DNA of 64,000 bases from Henckelia pumila (GCF_033568475.1 NC_133121.1:5456001-5520000); one strand, 5' to 3'. Positions 1-13,027 are shown, counted from the stretch's first letter. Made by a program: numbers and translations. The notes: generated by a model not told the origin, from the sequence alone.

Positions 1-371
1 ACCCTTAATTCGGGCAATGACGATCAACCTAAGCCCCTCTAGATTATTATTATTTGGTTTTTGCAGCAGCTTCTGTGCTCCTTCAAAACTGGAATCCATG
101 CATACAACCGGATAACTGTTAACTCCAAGTAGTCAGACAGCAGCACCTCTGGTAAGTAAAATAACAAGGCAGGCATGATAATGCATGTCTAGCTGTTAGG
201 ACAGTGAATAAATTCTTTCTTGCAGGTACCGATGATGTAACTCGTGGCTACTAGCTGATTTAACTCAAATTCAATTTAAGCTAAAATTCAAATAATACGA
301 TACAAAAGCATAACTAGGCCATTAGGTAACAAAACCCCCCTTGGCAGACAAGAAAGAATGCTAATACAATG
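1..371. other. 3' flank of MTERF6, no gene seen
   Basis: AT-rich sequence downstream of the MTERF6 stop codon. It probably holds the 3' UTR of that minus-strand gene. I see no open frame, tRNA or repeat in it. Confidence 0.4.
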
Positions 372-1364
372 TTATGAAAGTTGCTCGACCAAACCAAATT
401 TCAATAGAAATTTCTTCTGGTTACAGTCCAGCATTTCACTCAAGCTACAATGTATGTGCTTTTGCTTCAAAAGTTTTTGCCTCGATTCTAACTTTTTCTT
501 CAAACCGTGCCTAAAGAAATCAGGATAATCAGCAATTTCGCTAATTTGCCTCCCCATCACCTCCGCCAAGAAATTGATCCTTGGTCCTAAAGAATTACGT
601 GCGCTCTTAATCAGAACTAGAGGATAGCCAGCCACCAATGCTGCAATCTGGCTCGAATCGAACCCACGTGATTCGAGGTATGTGACATTGGGTCTAAGAG
701 ACTTATTGGCGTCCCGACACAGAACCTCCGGGAAATTAATTGCAAGCCTTTGGAGGTGAGTTTCTGTAAGGCCTAATGATTTCAAGAATTCTGAAGTTGG
801 ACGGAGACGTTTGTCAATACTGTAACCCATAATAAATGGGTGTTTGACCAAAACTTTACCAATCATCCCATCTTTGGATAACCCGAGGCTGGCTAGAAAA
901 TCCACTATCTGCGATAGCTTGAATTCGATGCTATAACTGATGATTCTAGGGTTCAACAATATCATTTTTCCAAGCAGCTTCTCAGGTGCACCAAGAGCTT
1001 CAAAAAACGCAAGGAGCGGACAGAGCTTCTCCTCCACACTGTGCAAGAGTATGTGCGGAAATTTTGTTATGGCGGAAGCTACTTCCTTTGGTTTTGTCTC
1101 CAATGTTACAAGGCACTGAATCACTGGAATGAGTTTGTCATGCAGGTCAAGAGTAAGAATTTTGGGGCACTTTCCAACGAGGGCAGGGAGTTTCCTCTCT
1201 TGGATACCTATACTTTTCAAATAATCCCAGTTTTCTGAGGCTTTTACCCTTTCAACACCCTCAAGGCGCTTGCACTTCCGAAATATTTCATGAATACTTT
1301 TGTCATCAAAGCCTCTGTCTTTGAAAAACCACATAACGGAAGTACTGTGGAAATTTGTTTCCAT
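372..1364 (-). CDS. MTERF6: mTERF family protein, MTERF6-like (organellar transcription termination factor)
   Basis: A single coding exon of 330 aa. The N-terminus (VMWFFKDRGFDD) and the segments ASENWDYLKSIGIQERKLP, AITKFPHILLHSVEEKLCPL and GKMILLNPRIISYSIE match, from memory, Arabidopsis MTERF6 (PDE191, about 333 aa) nearly throughout. The chain is a run of about 30-residue helical mTERF repeats, each with a P near its end (KCPKIL, KFPHIL, LNPRII, KHPFIM, NFPEVL, GYPLVL). Family proteins bind organellar nucleic acid in plastids or mitochondria. MTERF6 has been linked to chloroplast transcription termination and tRNA-Ile maturation. No long transit peptide precedes the repeats, as in the Arabidopsis protein. 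On the coding strand a CAG lies about 6 bases before the ATG, so a 5' UTR intron reaching upstream toward 1.4-2.5 kb is likely. Length is complete for the family and I see no break. Confidence 0.9.
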   Translation of the reverse strand: METNFHSTSVMWFFKDRGFDDKSIHEIFRKCKRLEGVERVKASENWDYLKSIGIQERKLPALVGKCPKILTLDLHDKLIPVIQCLVTLETKPKEVASAITKFPHILLHSVEEKLCPLLAFFEALGAPEKLLGKMILLNPRIISYSIEFKLSQIVDFLASLGLSKDGMIGKVLVKHPFIMGYSIDKRLRPTSEFLKSLGLTETHLQRLAINFPEVLCRDANKSLRPNVTYLESRGFDSSQIAALVAGYPLVLIKSARNSLGPRINFLAEVMGRQISEIADYPDFFRHGLKKKLESRQKLLKQKHIHCSLSEMLDCNQKKFLLKFGLVEQLS

Positions 1365-4082
1365 GTCTCCTGACAGAATTTAGAAAGTTTAACAGGGAAT
1401 TTTGAAAAAATTAACACCGAGAAAAAATATTCAGGCAAGATGGCTAAATTTAGAGTACTTGCACTTTACAATACAAAATTAATTCATTTGACAAAATATC
1501 TCGAGTATATTAATTGAAATGCATGACAAATGCAGGCATGGTCAAAATTACCAAACTTGGTTTCGTTCTCTTCTAGATAAACGATGTCTTATTCCTATGG
1601 CGCCAAACATGTTAAAGCAACGGCATACTCCTAAGGAGGAGATGGGGAGACCCATAAGATGGAAAAGATTTCAACTTATTCCTTGGTGATTTTCCAAAAA
1701 TATAAGTGTTACACGCCCCTTACGCAGTTATGCATCCCATTGATCCCACATCCTAATTTTGAGACCACCTTCATGGAAAGACACGATAAAGCAACAGAAA
1801 CAAAAAAAAGCTATCAAGCATCAGATTCATAGTTGAATATCCCAACATGAAATGCAGTCCTGGAGCCTTGGTGCAAGGACTCCTTTGGTCTCTCACCCGA
1901 GTGAAAAATCATAAATATAACAACCCAAGTTTAAAACAAAGATAAATTTACCTTGTACACCAAATTCCTCATCAGCAAGGCAAAAAATATATCTAGCGCA
2001 CGCACATATTTCAAAAAATTTCAGTAATCCCATGTATTCATAAACTGAAGATAAATATTCGGTTAATAGAGCAATACTGCTAAATATGGGCGGTGAACTC
2101 GAAAAAAACATAATCATTCAACAAATTCAATAATCTTCATCAGTTACCAACATAAATATCTATACATTGGAAAAAAGATCATCCTTTTGGCCAGAAATCC
2201 CATTCAAGCACCCCCTTCATTTTCAAACAATTCTTATTTCAGTTCTAAAACTTTCTGCTTATAACCTTAAGAACAACACAAAGAACAACACTCCAAAACA
2301 TTAAAATTCATCACACCAGCATTCTACTCAAAATAATCAAATTATCAGCTACAATGTCAATACAAGTATAGAAAAAAATTAATTAAAACATAAAATAAAG
2401 CAAAAAACACTTGATCACTCCAAAAAAATCGGAGAAGCACTCAAACAAAGACGAACATAGAATAACTAGAGAAGGAATCAAACCTCATACAATTTGGTTC
2501 AGTTTTCCAAGAGGCTTAGTGTCTCCCACTTGAAATTTTTCCGAAATATTATTACCTAAACTCTCATCTCTTATCTTTATCCACGCTCGCTCCTTTTGTC
2601 TCTGTTATATCCATTTTCATTCGATAAAAAGAAGTCGCATTTCAAAACACAGACGTTTGATAGTAACACAAAGAAATCGTGTTTCTGAAAAAAGCGATGT
2701 GGAGTGACCGAAGGGTTTGGTTCTAATCTATCTAATTGGCAAATGTACTAAATTTTACTATTTTGATACCTAACCTTTTCCATTTTAACAGTTTTTTTGG
2801 TATTGTTCATTGGAAAGCATAGTAAGTTGTAAAAATATATTCTTTAAAAAGAAAGTTGTAAAATATAACGTAAAATTGAATGCCTCAAAAAAATATCAAG
2901 TAGGTCTTCTATGACACGGTGTCACAAATTAATTAAAGAAGTTTTAACATCCACCACAAAATTAATCATTCTTTAACGATATTTCACTTCAGATAGAGTA
3001 ATAATACATTTTAAGATGGTTGATGTTTATAAAATAAATTGGATCATTTCATGGGTACGTTTGATATTGGGATTGTTCGATAGTTCAACATGACCATATG
3101 AAAGAGATGTGATACATTGATGTTGAACCACATCGTATAAAGTGCATATATTTTCTCTATTTCTTTTAGGTTTTTGCAAGATTTGTATTAAATAACAACA
3201 AACACTATGATCAATATTCATGTGTTGAGACAAAACATTCATCTAAGAAAAATAAATCTAGACAAAATTACTTTTGTGTGTGTATGTGCAGAGACAAAAC
3301 TTTCTCATCTAAAAAAAATAAATGAAGATAAAATTACAACTTCTCTTATACTTCATTCGATAAAAGATATCCGTAATTTCTTAATTTATTTTTTCAATTT
3401 AAGAAAAGTAAAGAAGCAATGATAAGTTAGTCAACGGCCTCAACTCCTAGCAAAAATAAAAATCATTGTGTCATTAAAAATATATAATTTAATACACAAT
3501 AAATCATTAAAAAAAATTAATATACAAATATGTTAGAAAGAGCAAAGGAAAAACAATAGTATAGTTTAATGTTGTCCGTGTCAAACGTTTTTCATTGGTT
3601 ATAATAATGACTCAAAAGTTCCAAGTCAAAGCAAGTAGGTAGCATGGTTGGCGGCAGCCATCTCTTCCCGGCTTCCCATTCTTCACTACCAACAACTTAT
3701 ATTTTAACTACAACAATCACCTCTAAATTACACAAAGAATAGCCAAAATTCATTTTCTCCCTCTTCGTAATTATACAGCACAAGATTCTTGTAGTATATC
3801 TGCTGGTTGTATTTTTGGTAGATAAAAATCAGTTCTTGGCTTGGTGTGGACTTTTTCCTTAGTCTGTTTCCGGGTATTTTCTCAATCTTCAACTGCTAAA
3901 TTCATATACCCGTGTTACCAATATTGTCATTTCTCATTGGGGATCGAACAAAGAAAGCATTTTGGCTGGTTTTTTTGTTTCCCTGGTGAGTTTTTGTGTG
4001 GGTTTCATGAATATTTTGCTGTGGTTTTTGTGATAATATAGGAAGTATTGTATTGGGTTTTGTTTCAAGAACAGAAGTAAAG
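1365..4082. other. Divergent intergenic region: MTERF6 5' UTR/intron, then spacer and 5' UTR of the PSI-like gene
   Basis: From 1365 to about 2720 the sequence is probably the 5' UTR intron(s) and promoter of MTERF6, read on the minus strand. About 2730-3600 is AT-rich spacer with no gene. About 3640-4082 is the likely promoter and 5' UTR of the plus-strand PSI-like gene. It contains a plausible UTR donor (CCTGGTGAGT near 3980). The small open frames here have no recognisable content. Confidence 0.45.
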
Positions 4083-7000
4083 ATGGGAGGGCGGAGTTCA
4101 AAGCAGTCCTCGAAACAAAATCCTTATGCAGGCAGAAATACAGGTCAAGAAAAGCAGTATTCTCAGAGGCAGCAACGTCGAAATACAATGGAGGAGCGTC
4201 AAATATCAGTGAAAGAATCCCAGAAATCGTCAGCTACATATGGAAATGTCAGTAATGACGAATTCTATGATGGGATTCCACAGTATCGAAGGAGTAGTTT
4301 ATCCCAGAAATCAAGATCATTGAGGGTAAATAATTGCTTTTGGTTTCTGTTACTATGAGTTGGATCAGAGTGGATAAATTAAGCTTTTCTTACTTTGTTT
4401 CCTGTTATAGTGATGAGGGTTAATGTTGAATTGCCGCGCTATGTGATATAGGTTTCGAACCTAAGAGCTATGCTGGCAGTGAATGAATTGGTTCTAAGCA
4501 TGTTTTGATGTATAACATTAACATTCTGGAAATAAGCTGCCTGTCAAAATTTCTTGTTGGCTACCTCCGTATGGGGTAATGCTGTTGTGATAATTTGTAT
4601 ATATCTTAGTTATTTTCGTTTGTCCGATGCAATGAAAAGAATTGTTCAAAAGATCCTACTTTTACTAAGCTTATCCATAAGAAAGTAGGCGAAGATGGTG
4701 TTTGTTCATCGTATTACCGTATTACTGAGTTTAAAAGAGAAGAGGATTCAAACTCACCATTCCTGTGGTTCGAGATTTTTGGTGCAATTTTACTTTCTTT
4801 GTGTTTCAAAACGAGAGAGGAGAAATTAGTTTAAGAATGGCCCTATCTTGTAATATTTTTCCTCTATTAAGAATATCAATACCAAATGTTGCAGGTGTCT
4901 GAAGTGAGTTCCCTTTTGGGGAGAGCAGGAAGTGTTGGCCTTGGAAGGGCTGTTGAAGTTTTAGACACACTAGGAAGTAGTATGACCAATTTTAACTCGA
5001 GCAACGGTTTTGTTTCTGGAGCATCAATAAAAAACAATGAACTCTCAATCCTGGCATTCGAGGTTGCCAATACGATAGTTAAGGGATCAAACCTTATGCA
5101 GTCACTTTCAAAACGAAGTATACGAAAACTAAAAGACTCGGTGCTTCCTGCAGAGAGTGTTCAACAATTAATATCAACAGACGAGGATAAACTTTTGAAG
5201 ATTGTGGCCGCAGACAAGAGGTTGGCTATAAAGAAACATGAGTGTTATTTGTTAATTTTGTCTTCTTGATAAAAAGAGGGCATGCTTAAGTTTATATTTA
5301 CACAGGGAGGAGCTGAAAGTTTTCTTGGAAGAAGTAGTTCGCTTTGGAAATCGATGTAAAGATCCACAGTGGCACAATTTGGACCGCTTCTTTGAGAAGT
5401 AACTTATCGCGTATTTATATACATGGCAGAGTTTTATGTCAGATGTTAGTTTTGAATTTTTTTAATGGGTGGACATTAATTACTTTTTCAGACGTAGCAG
5501 CGATCGTAATCCTCAGAAGCTCTCGAGAGAAGTAGCAGAATCCGTGATGGGGCAACTGATGACTTCAGTTCAGCTTACAGCGGTTAGTGTTATCATTTTT
5601 GCATCATATCTGGGATGACAACTTCCAGTTCACTGGATTTCTACCCTTTGTTGTGATTAAGTTTCTTGTGATTTTTCTTTGACCTTGAAGTCCTAAACTA
5701 GCATCCCACAAGTAGCCACTTGGGCCATGTGCTTGCTTCTTTGCCAATACCACTTGGGCCATATGCTTGCTTCTTTGCCAATAATTATTAAGGATTCATG
5801 GATAACCATACATGAAAAGTCCTTGTTTTTACATAAACCATGCAAACACTTTGGTTTCACAATCTGTAACTCCTCATGCTTCCCAGTTTCTTAATTCTCA
5901 GTCATGAATTTTGGACAAAATCCCAGTTTATGAATGTTTTCATTCCTTGATATATTCCCAGTATAATGTCTTGGCAATCATATTTTGATCATGAACAGAT
6001 ATTGTCAAAACTTGTTTTCATGTCTGACAATTTTTATAAGATTTTTTGTTTTACTTTATCTGGAAAAGAAAAACTTTATGACGTTGACATTAATTGATTA
6101 CTGGATAAAAGTAATTCTACTCACATAGAATGTTCCCCCGCACTTGAGTATATATGTTATGTGATACTTGACCGGATAACATGCAATGGACTACATTGGT
6201 GTCCAGGAACAAACTCAAGATCTTTGCCTAGGCGGGGTGCGATTCAATGTATTTTTTTGGGTCTGCAAGACTTCAGTTTTGTTAAAAAATTACATGAACT
6301 TTGAAATCTTTGTTATTTGAGAGGAGCAATTGCCTATATTCTTCCCCTACTTAGTCTGCCTCTGTTGGTGTAATGGTCACCGGTAATGATACTTATTGAT
6401 CGTCGGTCAATATAAGAATATACATCATCCGTTAGAGTTGCCACCGGAAAGATGAACAAAGCGCTGCCTTTTGTCATCAGGAACTATACCAGGAACAGCA
6501 CGAATTGGAAAGGTTTGAACAAGATTATCTTCACAGGCGTCTGGAAGAGTTTAAACATAATGCTTCACATAAAGGTTACTCCTTGATCCTCAGTTCATGA
6601 TCCTTGTACATGTTCTTCTTTATAATTATAATAATTTTCACTCTTTAGTTACAGTTGGGTCAGAACTGTGAAATTTTTGAACTTTTGCGGTTATCATGTA
6701 CATTACAGGGGATAGGGACTACAACCTAACCATTATGGCAGCAGAATTGAAAAACCAAAAGAAGCAAGTGAAAAATTTTAAAAAGAAGTCGCTTTGGTCG
6801 AAAAGAATGGAAGAGGTAATTAATTCTGATCCTTAACTCAGATAAAATTTCAGTTTAAGGGAGCCAAGATTAAGGGTAAAAATTTTAAAATTTCCCACAA
6901 GTTATCCTTTTTTTATGGCAGGTTATGGGGCAGCTTGTAGATACTGTGCTATTCTTGAACCAGGAAATAAACAATACACTGGGCAATCCAGGTACAAGTC

Positions 7001-8316
7001 CAACTTAAAGGAGGTAGTATTATTCAGAATGAGACGAGTATCTAAGGTTGTGCTAAGATTGAAGGATTTGATCTACCGGAAGAGATTCGATTTGGGGAAG
7101 GATTTGAAGCATTGATTTCAAATCTATCAATCCAAGCACAACCTAGGATTTATATAAAGTTAGCCCTGCTGGGGCGTCTCAAGAAAGAAGCTTTGTGACA
7201 AGTTAAATACTTAAATGGTCTTTCCGACTTTCCTTTCTTCTTGTGAACATGTCTTCTTTTGATCAGCAGTAGTAGAAGGTGGAGGATCAGAAAATGGGTC
7301 GCACAGTAGCCGGCAGAGATTGGGGGATGCTGGACTTGCGTTACATTATGCTAATATCATTCTCCAAATTGATTCGATCGTATGTAACTATTGTTATTTT
7401 TCCTTTCAACTACTTTCGTGCATCAGCATTTCTTAGCTCAGGTCTTGCATGATCAGGTAGCTCGTTCTAGTTCAATGTCTCCAAACTCAAGGGACACGTT
7501 GTATCAGAGCTTGCCACCAAATGTCAAAGCTTCTTTGCGATCCAAATTACAGTCTTTCAAAATCGAGAAAGAGGTATTCGCTTGTAAAATAATGACTGGA
7601 CACGATGTTCTATACGTATTTAAGTTCTTTAGTGTCTTTTCCGCAGCTCACTGTGACAGAAATCAAAGATGAGATGGAAAAGACTTTGAGTTGGCTCGTT
7701 CCTACTGCTACTAACACAGCTAAGTAAGATTATAAACCTTTTGAAAACAATTTCTCCGTGTTTTTCCCATTTGACCGCAGTTTTTAACGATGTCTCGTTG
7801 ATTTTGTATCATAGAGCTCATCATGGCTTTGGTTGGGTTGGAGAGTGGGCCAACACTGGGTGAGTATTTTGTTTCTGTTTCAAATCTAACGTCAAGTGGT
7901 GTCTATCGAATGCACGTATTTTTGTTCATTCCTAGCCTCTTGCCATCGAACTGGGAAAAACTTATGGTGATTCTGAATGCAGCTCGGAGCAGAATCGCAG
8001 GACTGCTGCTCCAATTGATGTTATGAAAATCGAGACGCTAGAGCACGCAGACAGGCAGAAAACAGAAAGTTACATTCTTGATCTCTTGTTGTGGCTAAAT
8101 TATTTGGTTAGCCGATCAAAATCTAGGCCCAAGGTCATTGGCATCAGAAAGATAACCCCTCACGATGAATCTGAAGAACAGCCAATTCACATGAAAAACA
8201 ATTCAGTTTCATCACCATCTTTGTGCAAGGACGATCAGGAGGTGATACTTGACAGAAATGACATTGGACTTGGTGATGATATACAGTTGGATGTGATTGA
8301 TAGAGTTGAGATCTGA
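4083..8316 (+). CDS. PSK SIMULATOR-like protein (DUF3475 + DUF668), 12 exons, 569 aa
   Basis: My spliced model keeps frame throughout: 4083-4325, 4895-5220, 5306-5398, 5492-5582, 6481-6574, 6709-6815, 6922-6991, 7267-7379, 7457-7573, 7647-7723, 7815-7859, 7983-8316 (1710 nt). The start at 4083 gives MGGRSSKQ, an N-myristoylation-type end (Gly2, Ser6), as in PSI proteins. Residues about 131-187 form the DUF3475 domain (LAFEVANTIVKGSNLMQSLS). Residues about 359-507 form DUF668 (AGLALHYANIILQID, then ETLEHADRQKTESYILDLL). Arabidopsis PSI1-3 promote growth in connection with phytosulfokine signalling and are thought to act at the plasma membrane or nucleus. At 569 aa this is somewhat shorter than PSI1-3 (about 615-657 aa), mostly in the linkers and C-terminus, so I do not assign a member number. 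All introns are GT-AG. Confidence 0.88.
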
Positions 8317-8714
8317 GTTATCGTCGGTGGACGATACCATCTATCTTTGGAACAACTGGTGCTTGATCGAGTGCTTCGATTTGGTCTCATGCAATGACTT
8401 TGCAGCAAGAATAGGCAATGCTGTGGTCTGTACAGCACTGAATCATGTAAAGAAGTTACACTGTGAATAGAAGGATTCGTTTTTGTATATTTTCCCAGGT
8501 TGATGTGTCTTTTGTACGTATTCTTGTTCTACATCATACATTGGAGTGGTGAAATAATTCATTTGTCTTAAATGTCCTTGACCAACTTTTCTATAAATCC
8601 AATAGAACTGAAAAAACTACAAGCGCTAATATCCAAAACAAATGAATCAATAAAATCCCAAGATCAACCTAAACACCGAATACCAACAAAGGAAAAAGTA
8701 ATAATAAGTTCAGA
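8317..8714. other. Convergent 3' ends (PSI-like gene and kinase-like gene)
   Basis: Only 398 bases separate the two facing stop codons, so the two 3' UTRs probably share or overlap this segment. A weak ORF (8572-8850, plus) is antisense to the kinase-like gene's 3' end and is not credited. Confidence 0.5.
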
Positions 8715-10877
8715 TCATAAAGAATTCCCACCACCAGAAGTTCCTGAAGACTCGGCAATATCCTTCAGTCTCAATACTTTTTCAACCATTTTCCCCTTCT
8801 CAACTGAGCTATCCACAACTCTATTCAGTTTCTTCAACCAAACATCGTAGTCGACCTTATATGGTGTCCCACACAGATTATCCACATAATCTGCGAATGC
8901 CTTTAACAGAGGTGAAACCTCGCCTAGCCTCTGCTGAAATATACGTTTTGACCAGCATTTCTGCCGCCATTTCAGAGCTGATTCTATAGAATCTTGATGT
9001 GGCATGGCTCCACCGGAAACAAAGTAAATAATGTAAACGAGGCTCTCCACATCAGATGAGGGGCAAAGTTTACCATGCTGGAGTGCATGACTAGAAGAAA
9101 ACTGCAAGTTTAATGAAGGGCTATCTTTATCCTCCAACACGGCACGTCCCCACGAAACTGTAATAAACAAGCTTTGTTTTCTTGAACCTTGGTAATCAAG
9201 AATACATAATATATTCTCCGGACAAATATCACCGTGCATGACGTTTGCTGTCCTTGCACTTCTTAAAGCTGCGAGACAATCTCGACAACAACGTACGGTT
9301 TCTTCTGCCAAAAATGGGCCATTATGGGCTATGATAGAAGAAACTGGTTCCCCCACCGGACACATGACGAGCATCGGTGTTCCACACCATGTATTGTCAC
9401 AACGCCCCTTTGGACTTTGCTTTTCACATGTGCCAGAATGCACTATTCTACCTGTTGCTATTATTTCAGGTAGATGTTTGCTAGAAATACCCTGTTCTTT
9501 AAAAATGTTCAATACTTTAGTTTGCCTTTGGACTTGATACCATAGTTTCATGTCTTCCCAAGATGGCTCCAAACGAGAACTATGAAGACCAATGTACAAA
9601 TTCAACAACTGTGAAGGACAGTCGTCAGAAACAACGATATAGAACAAACCATTCCCGTCTTCTACAATTTCTTGAATTTGGAAACTTAGAAGTCCTTGGT
9701 TGTGATCTTCAAGTAATACTATTTCACTCCGGCTAAGTTTCAAGCGCGATCCTCTGGATACAAAATTCTGATTACTTTCATGCTCTAATTCGATAATTTC
9801 TCTATGATGGTTGTGATAATTATGATAAGGGACTGGAGGGTTTTCATTTTTGATAGTACAATCCTCCACTCTGCGTTTTTCTAGACGGAGACTGTGGTTG
9901 CCAGCAAGTGAGGCCATTGATTTTCTTGGAGGTCCATTCCACTGAATAATGGAGTTAAAAATTGCCAAAAGTAGTTGCATTGTTCCCAGATCAGCCCAAT
10001 TCACATTCCCAAGCTTGTTCCATATTCGGTCGACAGGGGAAACACTAACTTCTGCATGGCGTATTATCCAATCTGCTATAGACTGATAAGGGTTATTTAA
10101 GTCTATCTCAAGTTTGCCGAGGTCACCACCGAGTTTGACAACCCCTCCATATTTCGAGTCCAAAACAGATACAAAAACATGATTACTTTTAACAGCATTG
10201 GACTTGCTCAAACTCCGGGAAAGCAGTATATGAACAGCATAGAAAAGAGCCTCACAAAACACATAATAGGAAAATGCAAATTCCTTTCCATTTGTAATGT
10301 CTTGTCTGAACAACACGAAGTTTATTACACTATCCCAATGAGCAGATAAACTTCCCTTACTATTTATCATCAGAGCAGCACCACAGAGCCGATTAAGTCT
10401 TCCCCTCGATATTGCTTTCTCAACGGTGTAAAACTTGGATCCACGATCACAAGGACATGACACAAAATATGGAAAGGGTTTATTCTTACGCCAAAATGCA
10501 TGCCAAAGTCCATTAGCAGCCGTAAGAAGAAAATCTTCAAGTGCCGAATACTCGTCTTCTTTGAGGTTGTTGGAGGAGTAAGGTGGGCAAGGCATGCGTA
10601 TTAGTTGCTGAAATAGAACTCCTTCCAAAGCCAAATCAAACGTACGTATCTCATCCAAAGAGAAGAGGGTGCTAAAACCTTTTTTGCCGGGATTTGTTTT
10701 ACCGTGTAAATTAGCTGTCACCCAATCATCCAGAAATTTTGTGAAGATATTAAGGTCTACAAGTTTTGTTGTGAATTCCTTGAGTACTTTGTACACCCTT
10801 TTTGAAGAAGGGATGAACTTGTTTGACGGGCTGGATGTAGTATGGATAGAAGAAGCTGCAGTCACAGTATTTCGCAT
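8715..10877 (-). CDS. Divergent kinase-fold protein, probable pseudokinase, 720 aa
   Basis: One long exon starting at an ATG (10875-10877). An in-frame stop lies a few codons upstream, so this is the start unless an upstream exon is spliced in. The N-terminal ~350 residues show no family I can name. The C-terminal third looks like a protein kinase lobe: HGDICPENIL at 548-557 resembles the catalytic loop (HRDxKxxN with Asp550 and Asn555), and SDVESLVYIIYFVSGG at about 608-623 resembles subdomain IX. The position of the DFG motif reads VSWGRA (about 574-579), with no Asp, so metal binding is probably lost. Plants carry a conserved family of such large kinase-like proteins of unknown role. On the minus strand a serine-rich open stretch near 11144-11220 followed by GTAGGA could be a 5' UTR exon or an unjoined coding exon. 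Confidence 0.75.
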   Translation of the reverse strand: MRNTVTAASSIHTTSSPSNKFIPSSKRVYKVLKEFTTKLVDLNIFTKFLDDWVTANLHGKTNPGKKGFSTLFSLDEIRTFDLALEGVLFQQLIRMPCPPYSSNNLKEDEYSALEDFLLTAANGLWHAFWRKNKPFPYFVSCPCDRGSKFYTVEKAISRGRLNRLCGAALMINSKGSLSAHWDSVINFVLFRQDITNGKEFAFSYYVFCEALFYAVHILLSRSLSKSNAVKSNHVFVSVLDSKYGGVVKLGGDLGKLEIDLNNPYQSIADWIIRHAEVSVSPVDRIWNKLGNVNWADLGTMQLLLAIFNSIIQWNGPPRKSMASLAGNHSLRLEKRRVEDCTIKNENPPVPYHNYHNHHREIIELEHESNQNFVSRGSRLKLSRSEIVLLEDHNQGLLSFQIQEIVEDGNGLFYIVVSDDCPSQLLNLYIGLHSSRLEPSWEDMKLWYQVQRQTKVLNIFKEQGISSKHLPEIIATGRIVHSGTCEKQSPKGRCDNTWCGTPMLVMCPVGEPVSSIIAHNGPFLAEETVRCCRDCLAALRSARTANVMHGDICPENILCILDYQGSRKQSLFITVSWGRAVLEDKDSPSLNLQFSSSHALQHGKLCPSSDVESLVYIIYFVSGGAMPHQDSIESALKWRQKCWSKRIFQQRLGEVSPLLKAFADYVDNLCGTPYKVDYDVWLKKLNRVVDSSVEKGKMVEKVLRLKDIAESSGTSGGGNSL

Positions 10878-12180
10878 GGTTGTTATATGCGATAATTAAG
10901 AAGATGAGCAACCAAAAGAATCAGTGAAGTTCAGAAAATGCAGGTTCTCTAGTTGACAAGATATCTACACGAAAAGATAAACTACATGACTTGCAATGAA
11001 GTGTTAAAATGAATAGGCAACAAAATCAATTATAAAACAATTTCAGATGTGTTTTCTTATCTTTCCTTTCTCATTGTTATGTTTAAAACAGTAGAATTCT
11101 CTTAGCACACAAACCACAAAACTCGATCAAAGTAAAAAAGCAGAGTTCCTACCAGGCATCCTGAAACTTCCATCGAAACTTGGACCTGAGGATGATGAGC
11201 CGGAATCATTTTTCTGAATACCTGCTCATTTGAACGGAGACCATTTCAGCTTGGAAAAACCATAAAAATGACAGTTTTACAAGTAGATAAGGAGTTCATC
11301 TCTAAAAATAGAGATGGTTTAGCAATTAACATCCATCACACAACATTTCTAGCTTAAACCAAGATGCATCTTCTCTTAGATTACTCGGACACAACTCACA
11401 AGCTCACCGGCTGCAATACTTGAAGAACCTAATTACCAGCCTAAAATTCAGCTATTTTTACCCCAAAAAAAAAAAAAAGAAACTGAACCAATCTCCATGC
11501 TTTTACTCTTAAGTCACATGCCTGCAGGCCATTTTAAAGTACAACTCTTTAGAACACCATCATTAAACAGCAGCTCTTCATGTGCAGGAAACTTAAAAAA
11601 AGAACAACTTTCGATTATCACAGCAAAAAAATAAAAACCCATTAAGCAAAAGTGAACATCATTAAGAAAATAAAACAAGAAAACGAATGAGTTCTGTGTA
11701 TGTATGTGATTAGCTAGCTGATGCACTTAGATTTTAGACAACAAACGATTCACTCACCTCGCCTCATCTTGAACTCTGCTGAGAGATATATAACACAAGA
11801 TTCCCTTTTTAACACAAATCAAACCAAGAAATCTTTCACATTTCTTGGGCAAGAAACTCCTCGAAAACAGAGTGTGGACCAAACCACGACGCACAAGAAT
11901 GTTAGGAATGGGCAGGAGAGACGACAAGTAGGTGGAGAAAAGGAGAGAGAGTTCTTGGCGATGGAAATGAATGCATTGGAAAATATTCTGAGAGATGGAA
12001 AATGATACAAATCCGATTTGTTCAATGGTTTTAATGATGATGTTGATGGTGCCTCCCAAAAATTTGATGGCATTATCATTAATTTAATTCGGGTTTTTGT
12101 TTTCTTGCGCGCTTTCTTCTTTGTCTGCTCTGTTTCGCCAACCGGTAGCGATACGAGTAGAGAATATATGAGCAAGTGGT
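10878..12180 (-). other. 5' UTR, introns and promoter of the kinase-like gene
   Basis: Minus-strand leader of the kinase-like gene. It includes a probable transcribed exon around 11144-11220 and pyrimidine- or A-rich intron sequence. The overlapping open frames at 11.7-12.2 kb on both strands lack recognisable protein content. Confidence 0.35.
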
Positions 12181-13027
12181 TGTGGGGAGATTCTTGAATC
12201 CTATATTTTAATGAGTTTTAGATAATTGCACTTTAGACCTTCACATGTATTAGGTTTTACATTATGGCCCTCGTCGTTTATGTATTTTTATTAGGAGCCA
12301 GATTTATTAAAATGCCGTAGTACGTGTTTTTTGTGTGTGAAAAATTAGTCATATTTTTTATATTTTAATTTAATATAGAGAAATATTATTTTTAATTATT
12401 AAAAAACAAAAGTAAAAAACACACGGCAATATCATTGGTTATTAACCTCTCTTTTTTTCATCGGCTACAAATTTATGGTGAAATAAAATGTTGTAGCATT
12501 TATGATTGGCTGATTATGATTGTTATGCCATTTTTTTGTTAAATGTCAAATCACCCGTATTCACATCTTTACCATTTCTTCAATTTTAAGTAATCATAAA
12601 GTTAACACTTGAAGTTTCAATAATAATAATTTTAACCCTTTCTCAATTTTAAATTAACCCTTTGAAAAGCCTTTATTAGTAATAAATATCATATCTATTC
12701 TCTCCTTTTTTTTTGGTTATTTGTTTCTATTTTTTTCTATTTCAAATTTTTTTGAGGTAAGAACATGTGACCGTTATTTTTCGATATGCACAAAATAAAT
12801 CCTCGGGTTAATACAATAATTTGCAGAACATGTTAACCAACCCCACAGAACAAAACAAACCTTGTATTATAGGTTTGGTCGAAAAGATGTTAGCGAAGAG
12901 AATTGAACTTTTAATTATTGGTTAAACATTCACCTGCTTCATCAACTCAAACGACCGTAATGTATATGTTCTTACAAGTTAGAGATATCGTTAGACACCA
13001 CTTTGATTAGTGATGAGAAGACCAATA
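12181..13027. other. AT-rich spacer, nothing recognised
   Basis: No coding, RNA or clear repeat signal. It ends where sequence shared with the COAD copy 2 upstream region begins (ATGTATAATATAAAG at 13028 and 25956). Confidence 0.4.
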
